DNA of 64,000 nucleotides from Fulvia fulva (Eukaryota; Ascomycota; Dothideomycetes; Mycosphaerellales; Mycosphaerellaceae), in contig NC_063014.1 in NCBI RefSeq assembly GCF_020509005.1, forward strand, positions 3,410,001-3,474,000. The letters are read 5' to 3'. Of this stretch, positions 11,970 to 24,200 are shown piece after piece (the stretch's first letter is position 1; every line of letters starts with the position of its first letter). The translations under genes and the position numbers were made by a program. A model generated the notes under the pieces. It made no database searches. It saw only the letters and a list, made by a program, of their open reading frames with translations, and was not told the DNA's origin.

Positions 11970-14700
11970 CAATAACGTAGGAGCGGTAACTTCGTCGGGA
12001 TTATCTTCCGCTATCGGCGGTCGATAATTGCCTAATAGTACTAGCGTAGCTAGATAGTTAATAGACTATACTATTAGGTACTTATTAGACCTCTAGTTTG
12101 CCTTATAGGTACGGCATTTCAAATAGTTCATTATTATAATGCCCTTCTCCTATTATATCTCTAGTTCGTAGTCTACGAACTAACTAGAGCCGAGTATAAT
12201 GTTATACTCTAGTGATTCTACTAAATAGTAGCTAAGGATTTCGACGTGACCGCCGATATTAAAAGGAAAGTACGTAGACTCGGTAATAAGCTCGTTAGCG
12301 GAGCCGCTATTAGCTAGTCCTAATTAAAGAGGTTCTTCCTAGAGTCGAGGAAGATTATATATACGAGCGTATACAGAATTTATATACTAAGAGGTAGTAC
12401 TATAATTAAGGAAGGTAAGAGCTTAATTACTATCTATACTACTAGGCATTATAAGGTAAGGGGACACTCTCGGCCTTAGTGCCCCTCGTATAATAGGCGG
12501 TGTTAGAGAGCTTACTAATATACGTAAAGCGTACTCTAGTCCTTATATTACCGTATCTCGCTATGTTTCCTTCTTAGTATTATGTTCGTAAGTAGGACTA
12601 ACGGTTATCGTACTTAAGCGTTAGTCTAGCCATTTCCCTATTACTAAGGGTTAGCCGGTGTCTATATTATAGAGCTAGTATTCGCGCGCGGCGGAGGGCG
12701 CTTATACTACTTAATAGGGCAGTCTAGCAAGTATAAGTTATAGTCTATACGGCGGTAGCGGACATAACCGCCTACTATAATAATACTAGTCTTCTCCTTA
12801 GGCTCGAGCTTTTTAAGTTCCTTAAATTCGCGCGGTATCTAAGCGTATAGCTTAAGGCCTAAACCTTAGGCTACGCCGGGCGCGGTAGGTATAGTACCGT
12901 TACTACCGCTATTACTACCGCTAGTACTACGAGGTAGTCGTAGTATAGCTAGGGTCTTTGACTTTAGGCGCTCGAACTTGGCTTCGAGCTTATAGTATAG
13001 GTCGACTAAGTCTTTGCGGTCCTTAGTCTCTATAGACAGTGCCTCTATATATTTGTAGTTAAGCTTACCCTCGAGTAGGCGGTGATTAGTCTTAGCTAAT
13101 AGGTCGTATAAGTTGCGCTATTCGTCGTACTTAGCGATAAAAATGAAAAATAACTCGTTCTTACCCTACTATAAGACCTAGAGCTTCTAGAAGGCCTTGC
13201 CTACGACGTCCTTCTTACTATACCGGTCGATAAGGAATTGGATTATACTATCGATAGACTTGAAGGGGTTAACGCAATTACGCTTAGTACGCTTAGAGGG
13301 TACTCGCGGATTATATAGCTAGTACGGGTACCCGTCGAGGTAGTTAAGGATATAGCGTATTCCGTCCTCAATAGTCTAGAACTATATTACGGACAGCTTG
13401 ATCTCTAGCTAATCGAGCTAACGGTTAAAGTTTATATTCTTATTATCGAACTTGCTTTCTAGGTCCTTAACTGACTTGTTAGTATATATAACATTAACTA
13501 AGGGTTCGATAGTAGTGAACTAGCTAACGGCGGTATTGCTAGTTACCCTAGAAGCACTACTAGGTATACCCTAGCGTTCTCGTCGTAAGGAGTTACGGCG
13601 TAGGTAACGGCGTAGTCGACTATTATCTCTACCTTTATCGTTATTAGAGTTGTCTCCGTCGTTATCGCTACTACCTCTACCGCCTCCTCGTCGGGTACCT
13701 CTACCTATACGGTCCTACTAAGTAGGAGGCGTAGGTAATCGTAAAACACCGTTACGACGAGGGGAGTAGACGCGGACCTAACGACTACGGTTATTATTAT
13801 TATTACCGTTAGTACCGCTAGTATCGCTAGTACCGTTCGTGTCCTTAGCTACTAGCTAAGCCTTTAGTTCTACCACCTCCTTATTTAGAGCCTAATTACG
13901 CTTAGATAGGGCTTTAATGTCCTTAGGTGATATACCTACCTACGACTCCTCGACCTATCCGAAGAGCGTGTCGTTATCCTATCGGAGGCGCTAATTAGCT
14001 TCCTTAAGGTCTTATATCTAACTCTTATACTTCTAGTATTTGTTAAAGTAGAATATAAAGAGGCCCTTAACATCCTTATCCTTTTCGAGTTAACTAAGAC
14101 TCTCGGATACGATGTTACGTTCCTACTTTATATCGGCGTACTTACGCTATATAACCTTATTAGCCTTCTTTAGGGACTCGACCTAGTTAAAAAGTGTAAT
14201 GAAGTCTAACTATATCTAGCGGACGAGGTGAAACATAATCTCCGGGTATACTATAGTACGAGTCGCGAACTTAGCTAGGCTCTTAATAGTAGTATACTCT
14301 AAGGCGATTACCTACTCCTTAGGTTAGCGTATATTATTAGTTTTACTATCTTATATAGATATATTATCTCTTGACTCTATGATCTTATACACCTTAATTC
14401 CTCCTTCTTCTAAGATCTATTCTTCGTTAAGGAATTGTACGAAGTTAATAGGGTCGGAGGTTAAGGCAAACTACTGTTCTTTAGGTAGTAGATCCTTCTC
14501 GATCTCTTATTATTCGGCGGCGAAGTTCGAGTCGTCATCGGAAGGGAAGGCACCTAGAGCGGTATCGGTGCCTAGGTTATCGAGTGTCTACGTTTTAGTA
14601 GATACGGTTAGGAAAAGCTTAGCGCGTACGAGCGACTAACGCTTATACTTACTAAGATCTAGATAAAGAGGTTACTTAGGCAAGAGTACCCCGTTAGTAG
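11970..14700 (-). mobile_element. RIP-mutated Ty3/gypsy gag region
   Basis: Continuation of the minus-strand Ty3/gypsy element, upstream of its pol in the sense direction. Minus-strand translation shows a charged, coiled-coil-like gag and, near 12,740-12,780, a degraded zinc-knuckle motif whose Cys codons appear as TAT/TAC-type codons. An 86-residue open stretch on the plus strand at 14,379-14,639 is the antisense of this gag and is not considered a gene. TA-rich, CA/TG-poor composition again marks RIP. Confidence 0.6.
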
Positions 14701-14792
14701 TACTGTCGGGTATAGCTATATTATACTATTACGTAGTAGATAAGACTGCTCTCTTAGTAGGTATATAAGGGCCCTATAAGAGTAGGGAGGCG

Positions 14793-14870
14793 CGCGTTTT
14801 ACGCGAAGGAGAGAGGTGATCTATTGACTTAACTAATACGTTTGTTTACGCGACTATAGTTATTATTAGT
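14793..14870. repeat. 78-bp direct duplication, copy 1 (RIP-mutated)
   Basis: Aligns without gaps to 14,927-15,004 with 8 differences, all transitions. Six are TG in copy 2 and TA in copy 1, one is C versus T, and one goes the other way (CG here, CA in copy 2). Confidence 0.9.
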
Positions 14871-14926
14871 GCGCCTATACGCGCGACTCGACGGTTAGTA
14901 ACTATAGTGAACTTGACCTGCCTTAA

Positions 14927-15004
14927 CGCGTTTTGCGCAAAGGAGAGAGGTGATCTGTTGACTTAACTAATGCGCTTGTTTGCGCGACTGTAGTTATTGT
15001 TAGT
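14927..15004. repeat. 78-bp direct duplication, copy 2 (largely unmutated)
   Basis: Partner of 14,793-14,870. It retains the TG dinucleotides that are TA in the first copy. Confidence 0.9.
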
Positions 15005-15207
15005 ACGACTTGATTGTGACTGCTAGCCTGACTAAATAGGCCGCTTATAGGACCGAACAAACTATTACGGGTAGTGATCTATGAGACGATAGTATAGGGT
15101 TGCCGTAAAACAAGCGTTGTTCGGTAAGGCTACGAAAGAGAAGCGCGAAGCGCGCGAGATATATAAGGAAGCGCTAAGGCGCGCGACGTCACGGCAGTAG
15201 TGAACCG

Positions 15208-16447
15208 TGACACTAATACTCGCTACGCGGGTCGTAGGGATTTATACGGCTAGTAGCTATAGATTGAAATGTCGTGAGCCTTACGGCTGCTGCTTAATCC
15301 ACTATAGCTACGCAGCACTAGTAGTAGGCACTTGGGGGGATGAGGAGAAGTGGCCGGCACTCTCCACGGACAGACAGTCCGTTCTGCGACTTTTGCATGT
15401 GAATGTCTGGGGAAGCTTCCTCGGCACAACTTGCTACCATGACCTCTCGCGCTACTGCAATTGGCAGATTGCGGTGTGATGTGAAGAACAGCTGCAGGTT
15501 CGACACAGTTCTGTCCTGTAACAAAGGAGACACCGCTTGTACGGAAAACAGGCCGCAAATGTCTCCGGACTAATTGAGGACATGGGGGAGCGACATGATG
15601 TGCTGAAGATCTGCCGTTCGTGCCGGTGCAGCGAGCAAATGCTTGGTATGCGATTCATCAGGACCAGAATGCCATGCGTCATTTCATGGTCGTCAGCAGC
15701 ATTTTGGCATGTCGCAAGCCCATCTAGGCGGTAACATTGGCATACATGTACATGTACTTCATTCTTTGTAGTACTACACCGCCGGACAATGCAGGCATGT
15801 CAGGGTCGAGGGCGCTGATCAATGACCTAATAGTAGGCACAATGCAGCTATAGGAGGGCGTGGAGGAAGACGAGAACGATGCCTGTTGTCATGATGTTGG
15901 ATATGATGGCGTTCTGGAGGTGGCCGGGCAACGGATGAGCTAGTGCATCATTGGAGATACCGAGGCTCGACAGGTGAGTAGCGGCAGACAGCTCGAAACG
16001 GCAGGACAGGTGCAAGGCACACGCGTCCGCGCCCGATTGGACTGCACTGCACCCCAGCTTCGACGTGGATCTCGGTGACATAGCGTGATAGTGTAGTAGA
16101 TGGAGACGTAAGCACGGGCGAGGAATAGTTTTAGTAGATGCATATGCGACTTGTCACTTGAGCCTTGAGGCGGCAGACCAACCACACTTCCAACTTCCCC
16201 GCATAACTTAGCCAGCCCTATTCTAGACCAGGGCCTCTCGACTCCGAGTTTCATCAGTCTCAAACTTGTCACGCTGCCACAAGCTCTTGCACGCCATCCA
16301 CCTTGTTGAAGGCCAGATCCAAGGAGTGTCACGGTCACACACAGCTGCTGCAACACTCGTCGATGCAGGCCGACATGAGCGACGTGGATGCGACTGCCGA
16401 CGCCTGAGACCCGGAACACACACGCCGACACGCACACTCTTCACAAC
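15208..16447. other. Intergenic, transposon edge to transcription-factor gene
   Basis: Normal base composition without RIP. Short ORFs on both strands overlap each other and none resembles a known protein. It holds the 14-base palindromic run TACATGTACATGTA at 15,743-15,756, which recurs at 37,721. The 3' part is presumably the promoter and 5' UTR of the gene starting at 16,448. Confidence 0.6.
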
Positions 16448-19400
16448 ATGGCCACGCTGGCCCCGAACCCGAACCCGCCCACCGCCAGCGAGACTCCCCC
16501 GAACTCTGCCATCAGCATCGCGCCCGGCACATCCTCTGCGGCGCCCTCATCACAGCTCCCGGGACATCCCTCATTCAGGCGGCAGAGGGCCAGTCGCGCG
16601 TGCGAAACCTGCCATGGTATGAAGTTCAGGCGGCGCAGAAGCTGCGGGCAGCTGCTGACTATGTTGCTATAGCGAGGAAAGTGCGATGCGATGCAGCATC
16701 CCTCGGAGTGCCATGGTAGGGACATATGAGATGACACATTTGGTGGTGTGGGCACATGCTGACGTAGTGGCTGCGCCGAACAGTACGAATTGTGTTGCCT
16801 TCAGCATAGAGTGCAAGATTCCCACGCCGAAGCGCAAGAAGACAGCGGGCAAGAAAGAGGATAGCAGTGAGCGCGCCGAGTCCGTGAAAGATGGCATCAG
16901 CCCAGCGGGTGCCGAAGCCTTCTCTGCGCCTCCACCGGACACTTTTGCGCCAGAGAAGGTGGGTATGAACACAACCGCGGCCATACCAAAGAGCGAGGGC
17001 AGCGACCAATACTATGCCAACCAACAGCTGTCAAATGGCACATACGCTCAATTTGTGGGTGTCATCCCATTTGCTGCGTGCATAGTGAAGGCTGACGATA
17101 CCACAGATGAAGCCGAAATTCGCACGCGCTCCCATCAAAGAGGCTGGACGTGTTGCATATCTGGGAGAATCATCCAACTTATCCTTACTGGTGCAGGACC
17201 GCCACGGCTCGTCAGATGTCGTGCATTATCCGCTGCCCGAGAATGTTCGTGGCGCCCGTGCACGAATCAATGAACTTGACAACGTCGAGATCGATGTCCT
17301 TCACCAGCGCGGCGCTTTTCTTCTGCCACCACGACAGCTGTGCGATGAGCTCGTCGATGCTTACTTCACCTGGATTGCTCCCGTGGTGCCGGTCATCAAT
17401 CGCAGCAAGTTCATGAGGCGCTATCGCGACTCCAAGAATCCTCCTTCGTTATTACTCCTACAGGCTATCTTACTTGCAGGTTCTCGAGTATGCAATAACC
17501 CACAGCTTATGGATGCGAATGGCTCTACTACACCAGCGGCAATGACGTTCTACAAGCGCGCAAAAGCGCTATACGATGCGAACTATGAGGACGACCGTGT
17601 CACAATTGTGCAAGCCCTCATCCTCATGGGATGGTATTGGGAAGGTCCAGAGGGTAAGAACCGCGAAAGAGCAGACATTGTCACGCACGCTCGGTCTGAC
17701 CTGGTTGCAGACGTGACAAAAAATGTATTTTACTGGAGCAGAGTAGCCGTCATTGTCGCGCAAGGATCTGGCATGCACCGAAGGTAAGTACTTCGAGCAC
17801 GCCACACTCTTGCATCGATGGTCCAGCCGTTTAACCTTTCTTTGAAGCGTCGAAGGTTCTCAACTCAGCAAGGCAGACAAACGACTATGGAAACGGATCT
17901 GGTGGACATTATTCACTCGCGATCGTTCAGTTGCGGTCGCGCTTGGACGTCCAGTCTCCATCAACATCGAGGACTCCGATGTGGAAATGGTGTCCGAAGA
18001 CGACTTCATCGACGACGAGCCCGATCGGCCCGCCGAATATCCTGCCGACCCGATTCACGTCCAGTTCTTCCTCAATTACGTCAAGCTGTGCGAGATTATG
18101 GGATTAGTCTTGTCTCAGCAATATTCAGTGGCCTCGAAGCTCCGTCGAAATAATGCTCTCGATCTGACACACAGCGATATGGCGCTCGCAGATTGGCTAC
18201 AGAACTGCCCACCCGAAGTCAGATGGGAGCCACAACGGCATCACTTCTGGTCTGCCTTGCTTCACGCCAACTACTAGTAAGTGAATTCGACATTGTCGCC
18301 ATCGGATCGACTAACAGGCTACAGCACCACGCTGTGTCTTCTGCATCGAGCGCACATGCCGCCTGCGGGGTCACCAAGCTCGCGCGACAACCAGGGATAC
18401 CCTGAAGAGACCGCATACCCCTCAAGGTCGATCGCCTATCAGGCTGCTGGCATGATCACGTCAATTGTTGAAGCATTGCAGGCGCACGACCAGCTCCGCT
18501 ACGCGCCAGCCTTCATGTGAGTTCTCAAACCGGACGTCATGCCGGCGGCCGCACTGTTACTAACAGCGGATGTAGTGTCTACAGTTTGTTCTCCGCATTG
18601 ATTATGCACGTCTACCAGATGCGCTCTGCCAATCAATTGATCGTCACCGCTACACAGCAGCGACTGACATCCTGCATGAACGCGCTCAAGGATGTCTCGA
18701 AAGTCTGGTTGGTCGCTAAAATGGTCCACACATTGTTCGAATCCATCCTCGGCAACAAAATACTTGAAGACAGGCTTCAGAAAGCGGCCGGCAGGCAACA
18801 TCGCAAACCGAAGCACGGCTCAAGCAGCAAGGCCAGCAAAGAAACGCCGGGTCTTGATATATCATCCGAGGCCCAGAAACGCAAGTTCGACGACATGGAG
18901 ATGGGCTACACGAACGGACCACCTGCGCCGCAGATGTCCTACGAACGCTCACGGCCGCAGTCGCCAGCGATCACACCTTCGCGCGAACTACCACAATCCT
19001 CTCAGACACCACAACAGCAGATACCTCATATCACCGCCGGCAGTCCAACAATACGACAGGGAACAGATGCGTTCATGGGCACGTCTCGTGCCAACACTCG
19101 ACCAACAACTCCATTCAACAACTTCTCGTACCCTGGTACCCCTCCTGACCTCTTCTTACATACTCGCAATTCGCCCAAGATCTCGGAGGATCTGTGGCAG
19201 AACTACCAGCCTGAACAGCTCTTCCCGCCTGAGACTAGCCAGTTGTTCCCGATCAGCACGAGTCCTAACCAGATGGTCGATCCTGCGTTACATGATCCTT
19301 CACACCCACCACAGATGCATCAACAGCAGTTCGCACCTCAGCAACCGAATATGCAGCATCAAGGTCCACCTATGCAGCACAATCAGCAACATACGCCTAC

Positions 19401-19638
19401 CATGTCGGACGGTCATTCCATGCCTGCGATCAACTATCAACACGACCCTAACGCCTGGGCACACATCAACATGTCCAACCAGCACCGGCCAGACGACCAG
19501 TGGAGTAACTCCGCTTCGAGTACAACAGGAGGACCGATAGTGCCGACAACACTCAACGTTGGTGACTGGTTCGAGTTCTTCGGAATCCCAGCTGGGTCAG
19601 ATCTCGGCGCCTTCCATAACTCGGCTGGCTTTGGTTGA
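16448..19638 (+). CDS. Zn2Cys6 transcription factor, CTF1/Far (cutinase / fatty-acid utilisation) type
   Basis: Eight exons fit: 16448-16616, 16673-16715, 16784-17054, 17107-17653, 17711-17783, 17848-18276, 18325-18516, 18576-19638, giving about 928 residues. The Zn2Cys6 cluster is rebuilt only after splicing exons 1-3 and has perfect spacing C-x2-C-x6-C-x8-C-x2-C-x6-C (CETC, VRC, PCTNC, IEC), followed by a basic KRKK run. The middle part is the fungal-specific factor domain (LILMGWYWEG, NVFYWSRVA, GSGMHR, LGRPVSI). The C-terminus is Pro/Gln-rich and ends in the acidic-aromatic segment WFEFFGI. This layout matches nuclear activators of the CTF1/FarA group, which respond to fatty acids and cutin monomers. 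The fifth intron (17,654-17,710) is 57 nt without an in-frame stop and is easily missed. The ATG at 16,448 has context CACAACATGG; an in-frame ATG at 16,388 is possible. Subfamily assignment is from memory. Confidence 0.85.
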
Positions 19639-20137
19639 AGCGGCCCGTGTTGGTCGAAAGACGCGACTCACAACACCGGAAGCTACTGCGCCAACAGGGT
19701 TAGCACTGACCAGTCCGGCATGCAGCGCACTGCATACCCGACGGCATATCCCAGGCCCCCTCGCTTGCTGGCTCTGACACCACCTTGTATCTCTACCGAC
19801 CATATCGAACCCTTGTACGACTGTAGTGACAAAAGTTTTATCTGGAAGAACAGCATTGCCTCCCGGCGTTTTCAGCATACGCGTGCACAGTATTTAGCAC
19901 GTTTGTCATTGTTACAATAGCTGCAACCCAGACACATCGCAGTAGAGGTCCAGAAATACGACAACGGACGCACGCAGGGCCGTGGCAGTCCCGGAGAAGG
20001 AGCGAGGGATCGAGGGTAGTCATAACTGAGTAGCTTGAGCATTTGATAGCTGATGTGAAGTATGCAGTATGACTTCTGCCCAACGTCAAACCCATTTTGC
20101 CTCCACCGTTCTCAAAAGCACTTCAGACAATCCCACC
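19639..20137. other. 3' intergenic region between convergent genes
   Basis: Non-coding stretch between the stop of the transcription factor and the stop of the minus-strand TenA-like gene. No repeat, RNA gene or convincing ORF seen. Confidence 0.5.
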
Positions 20138-20925
20138 TCACGCCCCCTTCCCGTCCTCATCAACATCAGGCCAAAACTCCCCCTCGACCCACACAACCTG
20201 CCTCCACGCCGCCTCACACTCCTTCCAAATCCAGCCACCTTCTTCTACACCCCACTCTAAGCACATCTTGTTGACCAGCCCACCAAGCCTTCTCACGAAC
20301 GCCTCGAACTCGGGTGACGTCCAATTCAGGATAAAGACACGCTGCATCACGTCTTTATCCTTAGGACGGAGGCTGTGATCCATGTGCGAGAGGGAGTGTT
20401 TCCAGGCGCGGAGGTAGCATTCTTCAGTTGCCCAGAGGATGACGAGGCCGATTAGCAAGGGGCGACCGCCGGATAGGGCGCCGGCGAAGCGGTCCTGGTA
20501 GCAGCGTGTTGGGCGTTCGACTTCGACGTTGCAGATTTCGTCGAGGAAGGTTTCGGCGGCGGCTGAGTCTTCGAAGAGTTTGAGCTGGTGGATAAAGGTC
20601 AGTAGCGAAGATATCTTCCATGTAGGAGTTGATCGTCGTGACGTACCTCAGTCCGAATGTTTGTCAGGCAGTTGATTAGGCAATCTGCGATTCGCCATTC
20701 GATTGTTGAAGTTCTGTCTGAGCCTGTGGGGATCGAGATTTGGGACAAGAGGGTTCCAATGAAGTTGGTATAGCTGAGAGCGTAGAGGCGATCTTGTGCT
20801 AGCCAGTGCTTGAGCTTGGGCGGCTATAGTGAGGATGTAGCTGCTGCTTGGAGGAAAGGATGGGTTGTTGCTTGGTGTAGTGATGCTTCATCTAGTTTGA
20901 GAAGATGGGATGTGAGGGAAGGCAT
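20138..20925 (-). pseudogene. TenA/THI-4-like (haem-oxygenase fold) gene with internal TAG stop
   Basis: Two exons on the minus strand (20925-20647 and 20584-20138, intron 62 nt with GTACGT...CACCAG) give a 241-residue product of normal TenA size, but codon 34 is TAG (20,826-20,824). Flanking residues fit the family: an N-terminal HPFLQAAA, then after the stop KHWLAQDRLYALSY, later VERPTRCYQDRF, and LWATEECYLRAW. TenA proteins are all-helical and act in thiamin salvage or related pyrimidine chemistry. No GT donor lies between the ATG and the stop, so an intron cannot remove it, and no in-frame ATG follows until exon 2. The stop could derive from CAG by a C-to-T change at CpA, or be a sequencing error. 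Function beyond the family is not known. Confidence 0.7.
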
Positions 20926-21228
20926 GCTTATTTGTCGTCGTGCTGGTGATTGACTTCGGTCGTTATCGTGACTTTGTGGTGAGGACCAATGGTTAAATGT
21001 ATGTCACAAGACAATGATACTAAGGTGTCATGTGCAAAACGACTAGAGCAACAAAGAGACCATGTGAAAAGACCAGCTCAAAGTGAAGATCAAGCAGGAT
21101 CTTGGAATGACGTCGGCATCTCAAGCGAAATTTAATGACATCGACTCGATACGTTATGGACCGTGATGTGAACTAAGGCAGTCCTCCTGCGGGTATCATT
21201 ACACCATCTATCCTATACGTGCAGCTGT
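20926..21228. other. Short intergenic region
   Basis: About 300 bp between the start of the TenA-like gene and the stop of BRR2, both on the minus strand. It must hold the TenA-like promoter and the BRR2 3' UTR. No distinct element seen. Confidence 0.5.
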
Positions 21229-24200
21229 CTACTCCTCATCGTCCTCCTCATCGTCTTCCTCCATGCCCTCGGCCGCATCGACCTCAAATGTTGGAGCTTG
21301 ATCTACACCCACGTAGCTGTCACTCATCAGGAACAACGTCAAATTGTGCTTGCCCGGAGTAGGAAGCACAATCTCCAGTTTCGCGTTGAGCTGCTTGACG
21401 ATTGTGACTCTCTTGATAGCCAGCAATGTCCGTGTACTTTCTTCTCCGACCACAAGCCACCAGTTCTCAGTCTTCTCAGCCGGGTAGAATGGAGCGTGTA
21501 CTTGCAGATTGGGCTCCTCATTCTCCTCGAGCTGGCGCTGTATCGATACATTGACGTAGCTTGGCTGGCCTGACGCAACGTTCTCCGCATCGTCGAGCTT
21601 GAAGTCCATCTCAACATTAGGATATCGCTCGTTGATGAATCCAGCAGCGTCTGCGAGCTGCTTGTTGCCGAACTGTAAGCCGTCCATGAACTTCTTGTAG
21701 TTCGGGTTCTCATCAGGATCCATGGCATCTTGGAATTCGAAGACATCCTTGATCGAGAACTTGCTGCAGACATCGATCTTGTCGTCGTCGAAGTGAGGTA
21801 TCTGCTTCAGTGGCGAGTCACGATCCCACATGGCTTGGACGACCATCTGGCTGATCTCCATCGCACTCATGGCATTGAGATGACCTTCCGATGACAAGAC
21901 ATCAACACAGGCACTGAGCAGATTGAGGACCTTGCGCAAGATGACTTCTTGGTCCTTCGCCAAGTCAGTCGGCAGCTGCATGCGCGCGAAGTGCGCCTGC
22001 AGGAGGACGAATGCTTTGAAGTGAGGCGATTCGAAGTTGACCTCGGACAACTTGACAGGGCAACGATCGTAAATGCGCTGGAGGGTGTGCTCTTCGTGTC
22101 GGCGAATCTGGATGTCTTCAAATTCGGTCGCGGCAGTCACGACCTCAAGAATACCCTTGAGCTTCGTGCCGCGCTTCAGAGACAGCAGCAGGGTCTGCAT
22201 CGTGATGAACGAGATGTTGTAGTAGGCCGCAATCATTGCTGCGTTCAGGGGTGTGATCGTGTCTTCTTCCTCGTCCAGCTCAATGATCTTGGCGTCGTTC
22301 AAGTCCTTCAGAGTGCTTTCGACTTGCTCGGACAAGTACGCGCTCAGACCTTCGTGAGAAGTGTCTGTCAGCCCGTAAAAGCTGGGGTTGGCGAGCAGTC
22401 TCCGGTAAAAGTAGGTGTATGTCGTCCAGTCCACGGCGTCTTGTGTCGACTCCACAGTCTTGGTGCTGATCTCAGTGACGAAGGCATCGTGAAGGTACGA
22501 CTGCAGCTGGCTTTCAATGGGCAGTGCTTCGGCCAAGAACTTCTTGTAGTAAGTGCGCTTGACATCTGGGCACATCAGTACACCACGAGAGTCTTTGTCC
22601 TCCATGGGTCGTCCGGCTTTGCCAAACATCTGCAGAACTTCGCTGATTGGGTAGTCGATGTAGCGATGCTCACGGCCTTCGAAGAATTGAGTACCCATGA
22701 CCACAACGAGGTGTGCGGTGCTTTGTATCTCCCAGCAGCAGTCACGAGATACAAACAACACTTGTGCGGCTCCCTGGCTAAACAGTGACTCCACGATATG
22801 CTTGTCCGACTCACTAAGTGCTTCGTGGTAGTACGCAATGCCATGTGCCAGAGATTCTGCGAGCGAGCGCTCCTTGACCCTGCCAAGAATGGGCGCAAGC
22901 TGTTCGGCATCCGTATGAAGAAAACGGTCCTCGTCATCGTCTGCTATGCATGCCACCAGCAGATCCTGAGCTGTCGCGCGAACTTGTTTTCGGCTTGGTA
23001 CAAAGACCATGGCAGGCTTTTCAGGCGCGTACTGCAGTATAGCCTGGTAGGTCGGCTTCGTCATAGCCAACATCAGCGAAGGAAAGTGGGGGATGTTGAA
23101 AGTCTGTAGGTGCAGGTTCAGCGGCAGAGGTCGGTTGTTTGGGCTGAAGTTGAAAATTGTGTGCTTGCTGCAGCCGATCCACTCTCCAATATCTCTGGCA
23201 TTGGAGAGCGACACACTGAGACCAATGGTGCGCAAGTCGTTCTCCAGCTGAACCTTGATGGCCTGAGAGCGCGACATGACAGCTTCGTAGGTGTACCCGC
23301 CTTGCCCGCCAAGCATGTGCAGGTCATCAGCGATGATGAGACCGACGTTCTGAACATTCTTTCGTCGCTGCCACTGGCGAGACATCATGTCCCACTGCAC
23401 TGGCGTTGCAAGGATCAGATCACCCTCGGCGAGCAGCTTGAGGTCAGCTGTGGTCTCGCCAGTGAGCTTTACGATCTGCTTGCCACCAGCCAAAGAGCCG
23501 AGTCTTGGTTTCCAGGCTTTGTGTCGTGCATCGACCTGTGTCTGGAAAGGTGCAATGTATACAGCCTTTGTCCCGTTGGCCTTCGTGAAGTGTCTCAGCA
23601 ATGCGAATTCGGCACAGACAGTTTTGCCACTTCCTGTTGGTGCACCCACGAACACGTTGTCATCAGTCTGATACGACGCATTGAAGACTTGTGTCTGGAT
23701 CTTGTTGAACTGTGACCAGTCCTGGAACAGATCCACGTACTCCTCTTGCTTCAGGGCGGCGACTGGCAGTGGCTGCATGTCAAGAAGTGGCGTGTGTGGT
23801 GGGAACTTCTCAGGCAAGGACAGCTTCTGGAAGGACAGTGTAAGCTTGCTCTCGGCATGCATCCATCTGTCACTGAAGACCGAGATGAAGTAGTTAGGTG
23901 GCATCGGCTCTGTGATCGGAACAGTAAACTCCACGATATGCTCGTTCATTTCGGCCATGGCGTAGTCCTTGCGAAGCACAAACTGGTCGTGGAAGAGGAT
24001 GTCCTCGCCGTCGCAGTCTTCGACCATAATCCAGAAGAGCTCGCTGCCATGGTGAACGTTGTCGTCCCACTCGAAACGAGGCGTCAGAGTCAACTCCACC
24101 TTGAGCATGCTCCTTGTGATGGGCTGGCACTGTGCTTGGATGTCCAGCCGTGGAAACTTCGCAATCATATTGCAAACCTGTCGGCCTTGCTTCTGCATAC

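Larger units (their letters stand above)
14703..15207 (-). repeat. Putative 5' LTR of the minus-strand Ty3/gypsy element
   Basis: Read on the minus strand it starts TGTCACGG at 15,207, and the plus strand ends CCGTGACA. A possible opposite end is TGTCGGG at 14,703. It lies just upstream of the gag region in the sense direction, as a 5' LTR should. It contains a 78-bp direct duplication (14,793-14,870 and 14,927-15,004). The left half is RIP-mutated while the right half keeps TG and CA dinucleotides, so the RIP boundary falls inside it. The matching LTR on the other side of the element was not found. Confidence 0.5.

Noticed and set aside
14379..14639. 86-codon plus-strand ORF in the repeat block.
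   Set aside because: It is antisense to the degraded gag of the minus-strand Ty3/gypsy element and carries no known domain.
1..15000. Very frequent TAG codons in otherwise protein-like frames, suggesting a reassigned genetic code.
   Set aside because: The genes in 15-51 kb use the standard code, and the TAGs sit at expected Trp/Gln codons within CA/TG-depleted repeats, as RIP predicts.
15848..16437. Overlapping ORFs of 77-165 codons upstream of the transcription factor.
   Set aside because: No shared motifs, contradictory frames, and Cys/Arg-rich random-looking residues; likely promoter and UTR.
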